Below, piece after piece: positions 32,502-40,457 of a DNA stretch of 64,000 nt. The notes under the pieces were generated by a model, which worked only from the letters and a program-made list of their open reading frames with translations, was not told the DNA's origin and searched no databases. Position numbers and translations under genes: made by a program. This DNA is from Cellulosimicrobium sp. Marseille-Q4280 (GTDB lineage Bacteria > Actinomycetota > Actinomycetes > Actinomycetales > Cellulomonadaceae): contig NZ_CALPBY010000003.1 of assembly GCF_943181405.1 (NCBI RefSeq), forward strand, positions 62,001 through 126,000. Direction: 5' to 3'. Position 1 is the first letter of the stretch, and the number at the start of each line of letters is the position of its first letter.

Positions 32502-33029
32502 TCAGTCCGTCAGTGCCAGCCCCAGCGCGGTGCGCGCGGCGCGGTACTTCGCGGTCAGGCGTTCCCGTGTGCGCTCGTCGAGCGCGTCCATCCGCTCCGG
32601 GGAGGTGTTGTGCGCGATGTCGGCGGCCTTGACCGTCACGGCCTGCTCGCTGGTGGCGATCCGCAGGTAGTAGTCCACGCGCGGCTCGCCACGCTGGTGG
32701 GTGAGCAGGGCGACCAGGCGCAGGGTGTCGGCGACCTGGTCGGGTGTTCCGGCCCCGGACAGCTCCGCGGCGAGGTCGCCCAGGGTCCAGTCAGTGTCCT
32801 CGACGACGTCGTGCAGCCACCCGGCGGCGATCACGGGCGCGGGGTGCCCCTGGGAGGTCAGGGTGGCGGCCACGGTGGCGGGGTGGTCGATGTAGGCCTT
32901 GCCGAGCTTGTCGACCTGGCCGCGGTGCGCCCGGTCGGCGATGTCGGCGGCGGCTCGCACCAGCGGGTGACGCGCCTGGTCCTCGGCGTTGGTGCGGGCT
33001 GCCTCGGCGGTGGCTTGGTCCGTGCTCAT
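32502..33029 (-). CDS. HD-domain phosphohydrolase, SpoT/Mesh1-like
   Basis: 175 residues. AHRGQVDKLGKAYIDHP, AGWLHDVVEDTDWTL and VKAADIAHNTSPERM fit the HD-type (p)ppGpp hydrolase fold of the SpoT/Mesh1 group (His, HD, ED and a distal Asp). It could degrade alarmones or related nucleotides and so counter a host stress or defence signal; this is inference. I chose the ATG at 33029; a GTG at 33059, seven bases after the CCGCACAT element and in frame, would add ten residues. Monocistronic. Confidence 0.78.
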   Translation of the reverse strand: MSTDQATAEAARTNAEDQARHPLVRAAADIADRAHRGQVDKLGKAYIDHPATVAATLTSQGHPAPVIAAGWLHDVVEDTDWTLGDLAAELSGAGTPDQVADTLRLVALLTHQRGEPRVDYYLRIATSEQAVTVKAADIAHNTSPERMDALDERTRERLTAKYRAARTALGLALTD

Positions 33030-33066
33030 CTGTGCCCTCTCGTCCTGGGGTGCTTGCACCTTGCAG

Positions 33067-33074
33067 ATGTGCGG
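33067..33074 (-). promoter_or_regulatory. CCGCACAT element, instance 14 (displaced)
   Basis: TCCGCACAT upstream of the HD gene; 37 bases from the ATG at 33029 but seven from an in-frame GTG. Confidence 0.62.
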
Positions 33075-33094
33075 ACTGGGCTGGGCAGATGCAC

Positions 33095-33130
33095 GACGGG
33101 CCGACCCCGCGTCAGCAGGATCGGCCCGTC
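33095..33130 (-). terminator. hairpin terminator
   Basis: Perfect 10-bp stem (33095-33104 with 33121-33130) after the stop of the 33145-33897 gene. Confidence 0.72.
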
Positions 33131-33144
33131 ACGTGGCGGTGCGG

Positions 33145-33897
33145 TCACTCGAAGTAGGGCGGCGAGCCGAACTTCTGCGCCTGCTCGCGCACCCACGCGG
33201 CGACGACCTTCGGGTCAGCCTCGACCGTCAGGTCCGAGGTGACGACCTCGTGGTGGTACCCGTTGGGGGTCATCTCGCCGGTCGTCTCGACCTGGAACTG
33301 CCACCGGCCGGAGTCCTGGCCGTCGCCGACGACGTACACGACGTCGCCCGTCGCGCCGCGCTCGTCGCGGTTGGCGCGGGAGCCGAAGAAGATCGTCGTG
33401 CCGCCGCCCTCGTCCCACACGTCGACCCCGTCGAGCTCGGCCGCGACGGCGCGCGTGACACCGTCGTTGCGGACCTCGGTCGGGAAGTCGGTCAGGTCCT
33501 CGGGGTCGGCGTTGCGCGCAGCGCGCAGCCAGGCGGCCACGGCGCCGGGGTGGGCGTCCATGCTCAGGCCGGGGGTCGAGGCGATGCGGTCCTGGCCGCG
33601 CTCCAGGCTCCACTGCCCCTTCTCGCCGGTCAGGACGTTGACGCCGGTGACGATCTCCTTGCTGTCGTCGCCGTCGTCCGCCGGCCAGACGACGGCGGGG
33701 GCGTCGTCGCCGCAGTCGCCCGCGCCGGGCAGCAGCTCGATGATCGCGTTGGTGGCCTCGCGCGCCTTGTCCTCGAACTCGAGGTCGTCGGGGCCGGCCA
33801 GGTTGACGGGCGACTCGCCGGCGGCCTTGGTGACGAACTGGCCGCCCGTGCTGACGCCCGCGGTGGCTCGCGGGTGCTGGGACTCGTTGAAGGACAT
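33145..33897 (-). CDS. GGQF-tagged family protein A
   Basis: 250 residues. The tag region is QHPRATAGVSTGGQF followed by ESPVNL. The body shares MDAHPGAVAAWL, GVTRAVAAEL, WDEGGGTTIFFGSR and a C-terminal VVAAWVREQAQKFGS with the next two proteins, so the three are paralogues. Acidic, no cysteine pairs, no membrane segment. The ATG has an AGAGGA ribosome-binding site about six bases upstream. Function unknown. Confidence 0.72.
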   Translation of the reverse strand: MSFNESQHPRATAGVSTGGQFVTKAAGESPVNLAGPDDLEFEDKAREATNAIIELLPGAGDCGDDAPAVVWPADDGDDSKEIVTGVNVLTGEKGQWSLERGQDRIASTPGLSMDAHPGAVAAWLRAARNADPEDLTDFPTEVRNDGVTRAVAAELDGVDVWDEGGGTTIFFGSRANRDERGATGDVVYVVGDGQDSGRWQFQVETTGEMTPNGYHHEVVTSDLTVEADPKVVAAWVREQAQKFGSPPYFE

Positions 33898-33951
33898 GGG
33901 GCAATCCTCTCGTGCGGCGCTGACAGCGCCAGCGGCTCTCAGGCGGGTGGG

Positions 33952-33993
33952 CCCGGCGGCGGGACGGTCGTGCTGGGGTGTCCCGCCGCCGGG
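33952..33993 (-). terminator. strong hairpin terminator
   Basis: Perfect 14-bp GC stem (33952-33965 with 33980-33993) just after the stop of the 33997-34998 gene. Confidence 0.85.
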
Positions 33994-33996
33994 CGG

Positions 33997-34998
33997 TCAG
34001 CGCTCGAGGTGGACCGACCCGAACCGCTGCGCCTGCTCGGTGATCCAGGCGGCCACGACGGCGGGGTCCTCGCCGGCGTCGACGTTGGACACGACGGTCT
34101 GGCAGTAGTTCCCGGCGGCGTCCGGGGTGTCGGTCTGCTCGGTCTCGAAGTGCCAGACGCCCGGGTGCTCGGGGTCGTCGTCGGGGGTGATGAACGCGTA
34201 GTCGCCCTTGTCGTGCGCGCCGTGGTCGCGCGAGCCGAACCAGATGGCCTCGCCTGCGCCCTCGTCCCAGGACTCGGCGCCCTCGACGTGGGCGACGACG
34301 GCCTTGGTGACGCCGGTCAGCACGACGTTGCCCGGGGCGTCGCGCAGGATGTCGGGGTCGGCGACGGCGGCCGCGTTGCACCACGCGGCCACGGCTGCCG
34401 GGTGGGCGTCCACCGGCAGGCCGGAGGCGGACACGATGCGGTCGGTGGTCTGGGAGTGCATCCACGTGCCGCGGTTCGGCCCGTCGCTCTGGTCCACCCA
34501 GGCGGCGTTCCCGTCGGACAGGTACAGGGTCGCGCCCTCGGGCTCGCGCACGATGTTGGTGTACGGGGCGAACTGGTGCAGCGCGGCGGACACCGGCTGG
34601 TCCGGGTCCTCCTCCAGGATGCGGTCGCGGGTCCAGGAGGTGAGCTCGTCGACGCTCGCGGTGTACTCGTACGGGGACTCCACGCGCACGCCGGACGCGC
34701 TGGTGTACGTCCAGCGGCCCTTGTTGTCGGGGTCGAAGCCGACGCTCGCGCCGCGCACGCCCGGGTCGCGGTGGTCGCCGACGGGGAAGAACAGGGACCC
34801 GTCCTCGCGCTGCTTGGCGGACGGCATGGCCTGGGCGATGGTGCGGGTCTTGAGGATGCCGCCGCGCAGCACCTCGTCGGGTGTGGGGGTGACGAGGTGG
34901 AGGTCGGCGCGGGACTCCGCCCGGGCGGACACGGCGAACTGTCCACCGGTGCTCACCCCGGCGGGGGTGCGGACGTGCTGGGACTCGCTGAAGCTCAC
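33997..34998 (-). CDS. GGQF-tagged family protein B
   Basis: 333 residues. Starts with GTG and SFSESQH then the tag RTPAGVSTGGQFAVSARAES. It is about 80 residues longer than its paralogues in the N-terminal half, but keeps VDAHPAAVAAWC, GVTKAVVAHVEG, SWDEGAGEAIWFGSR and the C-terminal VVAAWITEQAQRFGS. GGGAG is seven bases before the GTG. The 55-base leader from the CCGCACAT element is almost identical to that of protein C, so the genes are recent duplicates. Function unknown. Confidence 0.72.
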   Translation of the reverse strand: MSFSESQHVRTPAGVSTGGQFAVSARAESRADLHLVTPTPDEVLRGGILKTRTIAQAMPSAKQREDGSLFFPVGDHRDPGVRGASVGFDPDNKGRWTYTSASGVRVESPYEYTASVDELTSWTRDRILEEDPDQPVSAALHQFAPYTNIVREPEGATLYLSDGNAAWVDQSDGPNRGTWMHSQTTDRIVSASGLPVDAHPAAVAAWCNAAAVADPDILRDAPGNVVLTGVTKAVVAHVEGAESWDEGAGEAIWFGSRDHGAHDKGDYAFITPDDDPEHPGVWHFETEQTDTPDAAGNYCQTVVSNVDAGEDPAVVAAWITEQAQRFGSVHLER

Positions 34999-35044
34999 GG
35001 TCGTCTCCCACGGGGGCTGGTGCTCGGTGCGGTACTCCCGGTAG

Positions 35045-35052
35045 ATGTGCGG
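35045..35052 (-). promoter_or_regulatory. CCGCACAT element, instance 15 (displaced)
   Basis: CCGCACAT 46 bases upstream of the GTG at 34998; the tenth base downstream is G. Confidence 0.66.
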
Positions 35053-35076
35053 GCGCGCCCGCGCACCGAGCGTGAC

Positions 35077-35110
35077 AAGGGCCCGGTCACCGCGCGGGTG
35101 ACCGGGCCTT
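35077..35110 (-). terminator. hairpin terminator
   Basis: A 13-bp stem with one bulged G (35077-35090 with 35098-35110) after the stop of the 35124-35894 gene. Confidence 0.78.
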
Positions 35111-35123
35111 GCCTGGCGGCGGG

Positions 35124-35894
35124 TCAGCCCTTGAAGGGCACCGACCCGAACCGCTGCGCCTGCTCGCGGATCCAGGCGGCCGCCGCGGCCGGGTCGGCTC
35201 CGACCGGGATGTCGGAGACCGCGACGTCGTCGTTCTGGCCGTCGGTGTCCGCGCGCTGGAAGTGCCACACGGGGTCGCCGTCGCCGTCGCCGGCCGGGGC
35301 GAGGTAGGCGTGGTCCCCGGTCCACTCCGGGTTCTCCCGGGACCCGTACCAGATCGTCTCGCCGCCGCCCTCGTCCCAGGACGTCACGTCCTCGATCTGG
35401 GCGGCTACGGCCTTGGTGACGCCGCTGTCGCGGGCCTCCTCGGGGTAGTTCGCGAGGTCCCCGTCGTCGGTCTGGCGCACCTGCGTCAGCCAGGCCGCCA
35501 CGGCGGCGGGGTGGGCGTCCATGCGCAGGCCGCTGCGCGCCTCGACGCCGCCGCGGGACAGGCGCCAGGTGCCGTTCGGGACCTCGGAGTCCATGATGTC
35601 GGCGAACACCTGCACGCCGGCGCTGATGTCCTCGTCGTCGTGCGCAGCGTCGTCGCCCTGGGCGTGCGGCCAGTGCAGCTGGGGGCAGTTCTCGCCGTCG
35701 TCGCGCGCGCCGGGCAGCAGCGGGATCACGGCCTGCGTGGCGATCTCGGCCTGGCGGAAGAACCCCATGCCCTTCCCGCTGTACCTCGTGGCGGCGAGGT
35801 CCACTGCGGACTCGGAGCGGGCCGACGCGGCGAACTGCCCGCCGGTGCTCACTCCGGCAGGGGTGCGGACGTGCTGGGACTCGTTGAAGCTCAC
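35124..35894 (-). CDS. GGQF-tagged family protein C
   Basis: 256 residues. Starts with GTG and SFNESQH then RTPAGVSTGGQFAASARSES. Shares MDAHPAAVAAWL, GVTKAVAAQIED, SWDEGGGETIWYGSR and AAAWIREQAQRFGS with proteins A and B. GGGAG ribosome-binding site. Each of the three genes has its own terminator, and B and C each have their own CCGCACAT element, so the dosage of each appears to be set separately. Function unknown. Confidence 0.72.
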   Translation of the reverse strand: MSFNESQHVRTPAGVSTGGQFAASARSESAVDLAATRYSGKGMGFFRQAEIATQAVIPLLPGARDDGENCPQLHWPHAQGDDAAHDDEDISAGVQVFADIMDSEVPNGTWRLSRGGVEARSGLRMDAHPAAVAAWLTQVRQTDDGDLANYPEEARDSGVTKAVAAQIEDVTSWDEGGGETIWYGSRENPEWTGDHAYLAPAGDGDGDPVWHFQRADTDGQNDDVAVSDIPVGADPAAAAAWIREQAQRFGSVPFKG

Positions 35895-35937
35895 GGTCGT
35901 CTCCCGGGGCTGGTGCTCGGTGCGGTACCCCCGGTAG

Positions 35938-35945
35938 ATGTGCGG
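35938..35945 (-). promoter_or_regulatory. CCGCACAT element, instance 16 (displaced)
   Basis: CCGCACAT 43 bases upstream of the GTG at 35894; the tenth base downstream is G. Confidence 0.66.
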
Positions 35946-35983
35946 ACGAGCACCGGCACCGAGCACGTCGCCGCAGCGTCTGG

Positions 35984-36499
35984 TCAGCGACCGGGAGGGG
36001 CCCAGGTGCCGGTCTCGGTGGTGATCGTGCCGGCGGCGGCGCGCACGCGGGCGGCGACGGCCTGCTTGTCGGCCTGCTCGTTGAGCGGGTGGGTGCCGGG
36101 TCGGGCGTGCCCCTTGACCTTCACCAGGCGCACCGGCGGCAGCCCGGCGGCGCGGCGGGCGTCGCGGGCGTCGACCAGGGCCTCGATGATCTCGCGGTTG
36201 GAGGTGGGCTTGCCGTCGCCGGTGTGCCAGCCGCGGCGCTTGTGGTTGTCCATCCACGAGGCGTAGGTGTTCATCGCGTAGGCGGAGTCGAGCTCGACGG
36301 TCAGCTCGGGCACGTCGGCGAACGTGGTGATGGCCTCCAGCAGGCCCTGCAGCTCGGTGGCCTGGTTGGTCGAGCGGGCGACGGCGCCGGACGCCCAGGT
36401 GCCGTCGGCGGCGGCCCAGGCCCACCCGGCGTAGCCGGGGTTGCCGGAGCAGGCACCGTCGGTGCCGACGGTCATGGACTGGTAGGGCGCGGTGGTCAC
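35984..36499 (-). CDS. rnhA: ribonuclease HI
   Basis: 171 residues. Catalytic residues Asp14 (TDGACSGNPG), Glu49 (NQATELQGLLEAI), Asp71 (LDSAYAMN) and Asp144 (NEQADKQA), with His131 in KVKGHARPG, all fit RNase HI, which cuts RNA in RNA-DNA hybrids. The GTG at 36499 has GGAGC upstream, overlapping the end of a 25-codon micro-gene. Last gene of an operon led by the HTH-like protein. It probably serves replication of the element. Confidence 0.92.
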   Translation of the reverse strand: MTTAPYQSMTVGTDGACSGNPGYAGWAWAAADGTWASGAVARSTNQATELQGLLEAITTFADVPELTVELDSAYAMNTYASWMDNHKRRGWHTGDGKPTSNREIIEALVDARDARRAAGLPPVRLVKVKGHARPGTHPLNEQADKQAVAARVRAAAGTITTETGTWAPPGR

Positions 36500-36510
36500 A
36501 GGGGTGCTCC

Positions 36511-36588
36511 TCAGGGGATGGCTCGGAACAGGTCCGGGGCCTCGGTGATGGTGGTCGGGGTGGTCGGGCGGGGCGCTGCGGTGCTCAT
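36511..36588 (-). CDS. 25-residue micro-protein
   Basis: MSTAAPRPTTPTTITEAP then DLFRAIP. The ATG overlaps the stop of the 129-residue zinc protein by four bases (ATGA), and its TGA lies inside the ribosome-binding region of rnhA (TGAGGAGC). The gap would otherwise be 85 untranslated bases within a tight operon. Thr/Pro-rich, no motif. It may only link translation of its neighbours. Confidence 0.45.
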   Translation of the reverse strand: MSTAAPRPTTPTTITEAPDLFRAIP

Positions 36589-36974
36589 GCGGCGACGTGC
36601 TCGGGCAGGACGATCCCGGTCGGGCGCCACGTGGTCTCGGTGTCCTCGGTCAGGATCACGGGAACGGGCGTGAGCGCGCCGTCGCCGGTGCGCCACCGGT
36701 TCTCGGCGGCAGCCTTCACGGCGCGGCCGGCGCCGGTCCGCGGCTCCCAGTTCTCGACGAGCTCGCGCGCGACGTACTCGTCCTCGTTGAACCAGACGGA
36801 CAGGTAGGTGATCAGCACGGCGCAGTGCGCGCAGTACCGGTACGTCCACGCCCCGGCGCCGCCGTCCAGGCCGACGCCTCGGGTGTAGGTCTCCCCCGGC
36901 TCGATGGTGCGCGAGCAGACGTCGCACACATGGGCCTTGCGGGCGCGCGGGCGCGAGTGCAGGTACGTCGTCAC
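36585..36974 (-). CDS. zinc-ribbon protein
   Basis: 129 residues. CDVC near residue 17 and CAHC near 48 (HVCDVCSRTIEPGETYTRG ... YRYCAHC) make a four-cysteine zinc site of a type common in phage and plasmid proteins. The C-terminal part is soluble and unrecognised. The GTG at 36974 overlaps the upstream stop by four bases; the stop overlaps the micro-gene ATG. Confidence 0.68.
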   Translation of the reverse strand: MTTYLHSRPRARKAHVCDVCSRTIEPGETYTRGVGLDGGAGAWTYRYCAHCAVLITYLSVWFNEDEYVARELVENWEPRTGAGRAVKAAAENRWRTGDGALTPVPVILTEDTETTWRPTGIVLPEHVAA

Positions 36975-37633
36975 GAGCGGTCCTCCGGGGTGTCGTCGCC
37001 GTCGTCGCTGGTCCGTGGCGGGCGGGCGCCGGACTCGTACTGCTCCAGCAGGACGCGCAGCGCGCGGGAGGTCTGCTTCTCCTCGCGCAGCGCCTGGTGC
37101 AGGCCCTCGTTGACGAGGCGCTCGTGCTCGACCCGCTCGCGCAGCCGGTCCACGGGGGACGTGAACCCGGGGCGCACGTACTGCACCAGGCCGGCGGCGG
37201 TCAGGCGCGCCTCGACCCGGCCGGCGGTGTGCCCGTCGATGATGTCGACCAGGCCGCCGTCGTCGAGCGTGCGGATCGTCTGGCGCAGCTCGGGCTCGAA
37301 CGTCCACCACTGCTCGCCGAGGCGGTACCGGGCGGCCAGGACCTCCATGACGAGCTCCTGGGTCGGGGTCAGCGCCTTGGCGCGCAGGCGCACCAGCACC
37401 TGCAGCGGGTTGGGCACCTCGCCGAGGATCCACGGAATCGGCACGCGCAGGACGTCGGACAGGGCGACGATGTCGCTCGCGTCGACGTCCGGGTCGTCGC
37501 CGGCCAGGCGGGCGTGGACCTGCGACGTGGTGCAGTCGAGCGCGTGGGCGGCTTCCTCCAGTGCACCCGGGGTGACGGCGAGCATGGCGCGCAGGCGTCC
37601 ACCGCGGGTGGACAGGTCGACGGTGCCGGTCAC
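36971..37633 (-). CDS. HTH-like putative DNA-binding protein
   Basis: 220 residues. The N-terminal 65 residues (ALEEAAHALDCTTSQVHARL ... IVALSDVLRVPIPWILGE) resemble a XRE-type helix-turn-helix. The middle contains a second helical, winged-helix-like part, and residues about 165-200 are a coiled coil (RERVEHERLVNEGLHQALRE). It heads the operon with the zinc ribbon protein, the micro-gene and rnhA, and could be the operon's or the element's regulator. The GTG has a TGGAG ribosome-binding site. Confidence 0.62.
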   Translation of the reverse strand: MTGTVDLSTRGGRLRAMLAVTPGALEEAAHALDCTTSQVHARLAGDDPDVDASDIVALSDVLRVPIPWILGEVPNPLQVLVRLRAKALTPTQELVMEVLAARYRLGEQWWTFEPELRQTIRTLDDGGLVDIIDGHTAGRVEARLTAAGLVQYVRPGFTSPVDRLRERVEHERLVNEGLHQALREEKQTSRALRVLLEQYESGARPPRTSDDGDDTPEDRS

Positions 37634-37676
37634 GGGCGCTCCAGGGGTCGGGTGACGAGGTGCTCTCCCCCTGTGG

Positions 37677-37686
37677 ATGTGCGGCA
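37677..37686 (-). promoter_or_regulatory. CCGCACAT element, instance 17 (displaced)
   Basis: TGCCGCACAT 43 bases upstream of the GTG at 37633; the tenth base downstream is G. Confidence 0.7.
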
Positions 37687-37759
37687 CGCTGCGCTCAGTC
37701 ACCGATGCGCGGCGGGGAGCGATCGACGGCGGCCGGCCGGCGCGCGAGCCAGGCGCGCG

Positions 37760-37765
37760 TAGCAT
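37760..37765 (+). promoter_or_regulatory. -10 element TAGCAT
   Basis: Canonical TANNNT seven bases before the ATG at 37773, consistent with a leaderless transcript read by the normal host sigma factor. Confidence 0.55.
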
Positions 37766-37772
37766 CGCCGTC

Positions 37773-37943
37773 ATGCTCGTCCGCGCCACGATCCAGCAGA
37801 TCCCGCCCGACAACTCCGGCAAGCACGACCTGGAGTCGCGCGACATCGTCATCAGGGACGTCGCGACGTACGAAGAAGGGCGTGACCTGGCCTACGCCCA
37901 GGTGCCGGACGGCTGGCGGGTCATCGGCATCGGGCGCTGGTAG
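37773..37943 (+). CDS. small conserved-type protein
   Basis: 56 residues, ending ...YAQVPDGWRVIGIGRW. The QVPDGWRVxxI ending is typical of small actinobacterial and phage proteins of unknown role. No ribosome-binding site, but a good -10 sits seven bases upstream. One of the few plus-strand genes in this region. Confidence 0.6.
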   Translation: MLVRATIQQIPPDNSGKHDLESRDIVIRDVATYEEGRDLAYAQVPDGWRVIGIGRW

Positions 37944-37951
37944 CGCAGGGC

Positions 37952-38410
37952 CTACTCGTCGCGGTCGACGTAGTAGCGGCGGTGGCACACGTCCGACCCG
38001 GGCTCGTACTCCTGCTCGTAGCCGCGGTCGGAGCGCAGCACGAAGCCGTCCTCGCCGAGGGTGGTGTTGCAGGCGAACGACAGCGCCTCGGTGTCGGTCT
38101 CGAACGTCGTCCGTGCGCCGCCGGAGGGAGCCTGCACCGACCACTGCGCGGCGTACGGGCGACCCTCGTCGGTGTGCTCGGGCTCGTAGAGGTGGTCCCA
38201 CGCGAACCAGGCGCCGGCCGTGACCGCCACGGCGATCAGGATGGACCAGCCCGGGTGGGCGAAGGCGAACTCCAGCTCCATGCTCGCCGCGCGCACGGGG
38301 TTGCCGCGGGCGCGCACCAGGAGCACCGGGTAGACCACCACGGACAGCGCCGCGACGGCGACGGCGAGCACTGCTCCTGCGTGCAGCAGGAAGTAGATGG
38401 CGCTGAACAT
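37952..38410 (-). CDS. two-pass membrane protein
   Basis: 152 residues: transmembrane helices at about 3-30 and 53-71, then an external or cytoplasmic domain of 80 residues with two cysteines (SFACNTTLG and SDVCHRRYY). The ATG at 38410 follows the 166-residue protein by 56 bases. No family recognised. Confidence 0.65.
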   Translation of the reverse strand: MFSAIYFLLHAGAVLAVAVAALSVVVYPVLLVRARGNPVRAASMELEFAFAHPGWSILIAVAVTAGAWFAWDHLYEPEHTDEGRPYAAQWSVQAPSGGARTTFETDTEALSFACNTTLGEDGFVLRSDRGYEQEYEPGSDVCHRRYYVDRDE

Positions 38411-38466
38411 GGCGCCATCCAACTGGGCGCAGCGGCCCGGGCCAAATCGCCCGGCGGCGCGGGCCC

Positions 38467-38967
38467 TCAGGCGGCGCGCATGAGCCCGTCGACGACGCTC
38501 TCGCCCTGCCGCGCGACCTCGTTGCGCAGCCGCGATCGCACCGCGCTCAGCGCACCCTGGTGCTCGACCGTGGCGGCGACGTTCGGCCGCCGGCCGGTCA
38601 GGGTGTCCCAGGCCAGCGTGTGCAGCTCGGGCAGCAGGTGCGGGGCGCGGCGGCGCGCCAGGTCCAGGTCGTCCAGCAGCGGGGTCCAGGTGATGCGCAC
38701 CGTGGCGCGCCCGTACGTGGAGTCGGTGGTCAGCACGGCGGCGGCCGCGGCGAGCACGACGCCGACGGTCAGGCCGACGGCCAGGCCGAGCAGCACGGCG
38801 GTGACCGCCGCGGCGAAGATCGCGAGCCCGACTCCTGCCGCGATGGTGCGCCGGCGCCTGGAGCGCACGTCGGCGAGGTGGGCCGGGGCGAACACCAGGT
38901 AGGCGGGCTGGCCGTCGATGTCGCGGTCGTGGGTCCACACGAGCCAGCGCGGCGCGGGGGCGGTCAT
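38467..38967 (-). CDS. two-pass membrane protein
   Basis: 166 residues: a short soluble start (PRWLVWTHDRDIDGQPAYLVF), two close transmembrane helices (about 40-82), then a cytoplasmic helical tail. The ATG overlaps the upstream stop by four bases (ATGA). Function unknown. Confidence 0.65.
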   Translation of the reverse strand: MTAPAPRWLVWTHDRDIDGQPAYLVFAPAHLADVRSRRRRTIAAGVGLAIFAAAVTAVLLGLAVGLTVGVVLAAAAAVLTTDSTYGRATVRITWTPLLDDLDLARRRAPHLLPELHTLAWDTLTGRRPNVAATVEHQGALSAVRSRLRNEVARQGESVVDGLMRAA

Positions 38968-39839
38968 CGGGTCTCCTTGGCGGTGAGGGCGTCCGTGGCC
39001 TCGCGCACAGCCACGGCCATGCGGGCGCGTCGGGCGGCCAGGTTCACGGTCCGGGGCTTGCGGACTCCGGTGAGCTCGAGCGGGCCGATCGGTCCGCACA
39101 GGGCCCGGGCGGCGGCGATGACCTCGGGGTGCTCGCCGCGGCCGAGCGCAAAGACCGCGGACAGGACCGAGCTCACCGGGTCCGCGTCGGGGTCGTTGCG
39201 GGTCACGGCGCGCGTGAGCATCCGCCGGGCGATCGCTGCGGCGCGCTGATCGACGTCGGGCACGCAGTCCAGGGCGAGCGGCGTCGGTGCACCGCCGTCC
39301 AGCACGAGCGTCAGGGGCACGACACCGGCGTCGCGGTGGTTCCAGGTCGCCATCGTGTCGGCGGGGCGCCCGGTGGGGATGACGCGGTCCCAGAACGACT
39401 CGCGGGTGGCCCAGTCGTCCGGGGCGATGTCGGCCGGCGGGTCCTCGCTGTCCCAGTACCCGTACTCGCTGACGCCGGGCAGCGCGGCGACGGCGTCCTG
39501 CAGGTAGGGGTGGCCGCGGTGGACGAGCAGGCCGATGTACCCGCTCTTGGGGTCCTTGCCCCAGGAGACCGACAGGTAGTTCGGGTCGGACCACACGACG
39601 CGCGGATCCTCGGCGGCGCGCCGGGTCATGATCTCGGTGTGGCTGACACGCAGCGCGTCCACCGGGGCGGGCAGCGCGTGGGCGACGGCCGTGTCGATCG
39701 CGGCGACGGCGCCCGCGACGACCTCGGTCGCGTCGAGGCGGTCGCGCACGGCGTCCAGCTGGGCGCGGTGCTCGATCAGCAGCGCGAGGACGTCTGTGCC
39801 GGGGCGAAGGCGGTAGCCGTGGCCGATGCGGGTGCTCAC
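38964..39839 (-). CDS. hypothetical protein
   Basis: 291 residues, soluble. Contains VVWSDPNYLSVSWGKDPKSGYIGLLVHRG and a basic C-terminal helix (RKPRTVNLAARRARMAVAVRE). The GTG at 39839 is nine bases after a CCGCACAT element. It leads an operon with one or two small membrane proteins. No domain recognised. Confidence 0.68.
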   Translation of the reverse strand: MSTRIGHGYRLRPGTDVLALLIEHRAQLDAVRDRLDATEVVAGAVAAIDTAVAHALPAPVDALRVSHTEIMTRRAAEDPRVVWSDPNYLSVSWGKDPKSGYIGLLVHRGHPYLQDAVAALPGVSEYGYWDSEDPPADIAPDDWATRESFWDRVIPTGRPADTMATWNHRDAGVVPLTLVLDGGAPTPLALDCVPDVDQRAAAIARRMLTRAVTRNDPDADPVSSVLSAVFALGRGEHPEVIAAARALCGPIGPLELTGVRKPRTVNLAARRARMAVAVREATDALTAKETR

Positions 39840-39848
39840 ACCCAGTGG

Positions 39849-39858
39849 ATGTGCGGCA
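39849..39858 (-). promoter_or_regulatory. CCGCACAT element, instance 18
   Basis: TGCCGCACAT, nine bases before the GTG at 39839, showing that the rule holds for GTG starts too. Confidence 0.74.
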
Positions 39859-39892
39859 CCGCGCAGTGCGAGCGCGCCGTCGTCCGCTCGGC

Positions 39893-40417
39893 CTAGTCCT
39901 TGTCGTTCTCGAGGAAGTTGCTCACGTAGGTGTCGGAGTCCATGCCGAGCGTCTCGCCCATCTCGCGGTCGCGCCACGTCAGTTCCGAGTGGTCCCCGTA
40001 CCACTCGTGCTGCATCTGCCGTCGTGTCGGGCTGTCGCTCGCGCCACCTGAGCCGCCGGAACCGAGGCGGCGCCGTCTCTCGCGCTCGTGGTACCGGATC
40101 TGGGTCAGGTAGCGGCTGGCGGCTCGCTCGCGCTCCAGCTTGGCGTGCTCGGCGTCCCGGAACGCGCGCAGCACCCAGGGCACACCGAGGACGCCGACGC
40201 CGACCGTGAGCAGCCCGGCGATGTCGTCGAGTGCGCCGTCCCGGTCGTGCGCCAGGGCGACGAACGAGATCGTGAGCAGGCCGAGCGTGAGCGCCAGGTA
40301 GGTGATCGTGGCTGCGACCGCGCCGCCGATGCCCTTGCGCGCGGCCTCGCGTGCCAGCCGCGTGTACGTCGCCTGCTCGTCAGCGCTCAGGACGCTCAGG
40401 TCCACGTCGTCGGCCAC
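39893..40417 (-). CDS. two-pass membrane protein with charged tail
   Basis: 174 residues: a cytoplasmic acidic N-terminus, two transmembrane helices (about 33-55 and 63-84), then a long, highly charged tail (RERAASRYLTQIRYHERERRRR, then an acidic end). The GTG has no ribosome-binding site, but TATCTT lies seven bases upstream, so a host-type leaderless promoter is likely. Confidence 0.65.
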   Translation of the reverse strand: MADDVDLSVLSADEQATYTRLAREAARKGIGGAVAATITYLALTLGLLTISFVALAHDRDGALDDIAGLLTVGVGVLGVPWVLRAFRDAEHAKLERERAASRYLTQIRYHERERRRRLGSGGSGGASDSPTRRQMQHEWYGDHSELTWRDREMGETLGMDSDTYVSNFLENDKD

Positions 40418-40424
40418 GTCGGCC

Positions 40425-40430
40425 AAGATA
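40425..40430 (-). promoter_or_regulatory. -10 element TATCTT
   Basis: TANNNT-type -10 seven bases before the GTG at 40417. Confidence 0.5.
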
Positions 40431-40457
40431 CCGGCAGCCGGGGCGCCCGGGGTGGGG

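Noticed and set aside
35045-35945. GTA at position +1 of three displaced copies as unusual start codons.
   Set aside because: GTA is not a credible start; the frames opened lead only into antisense-like sequence, and normal GTG or ATG starts with ribosome-binding sites follow.
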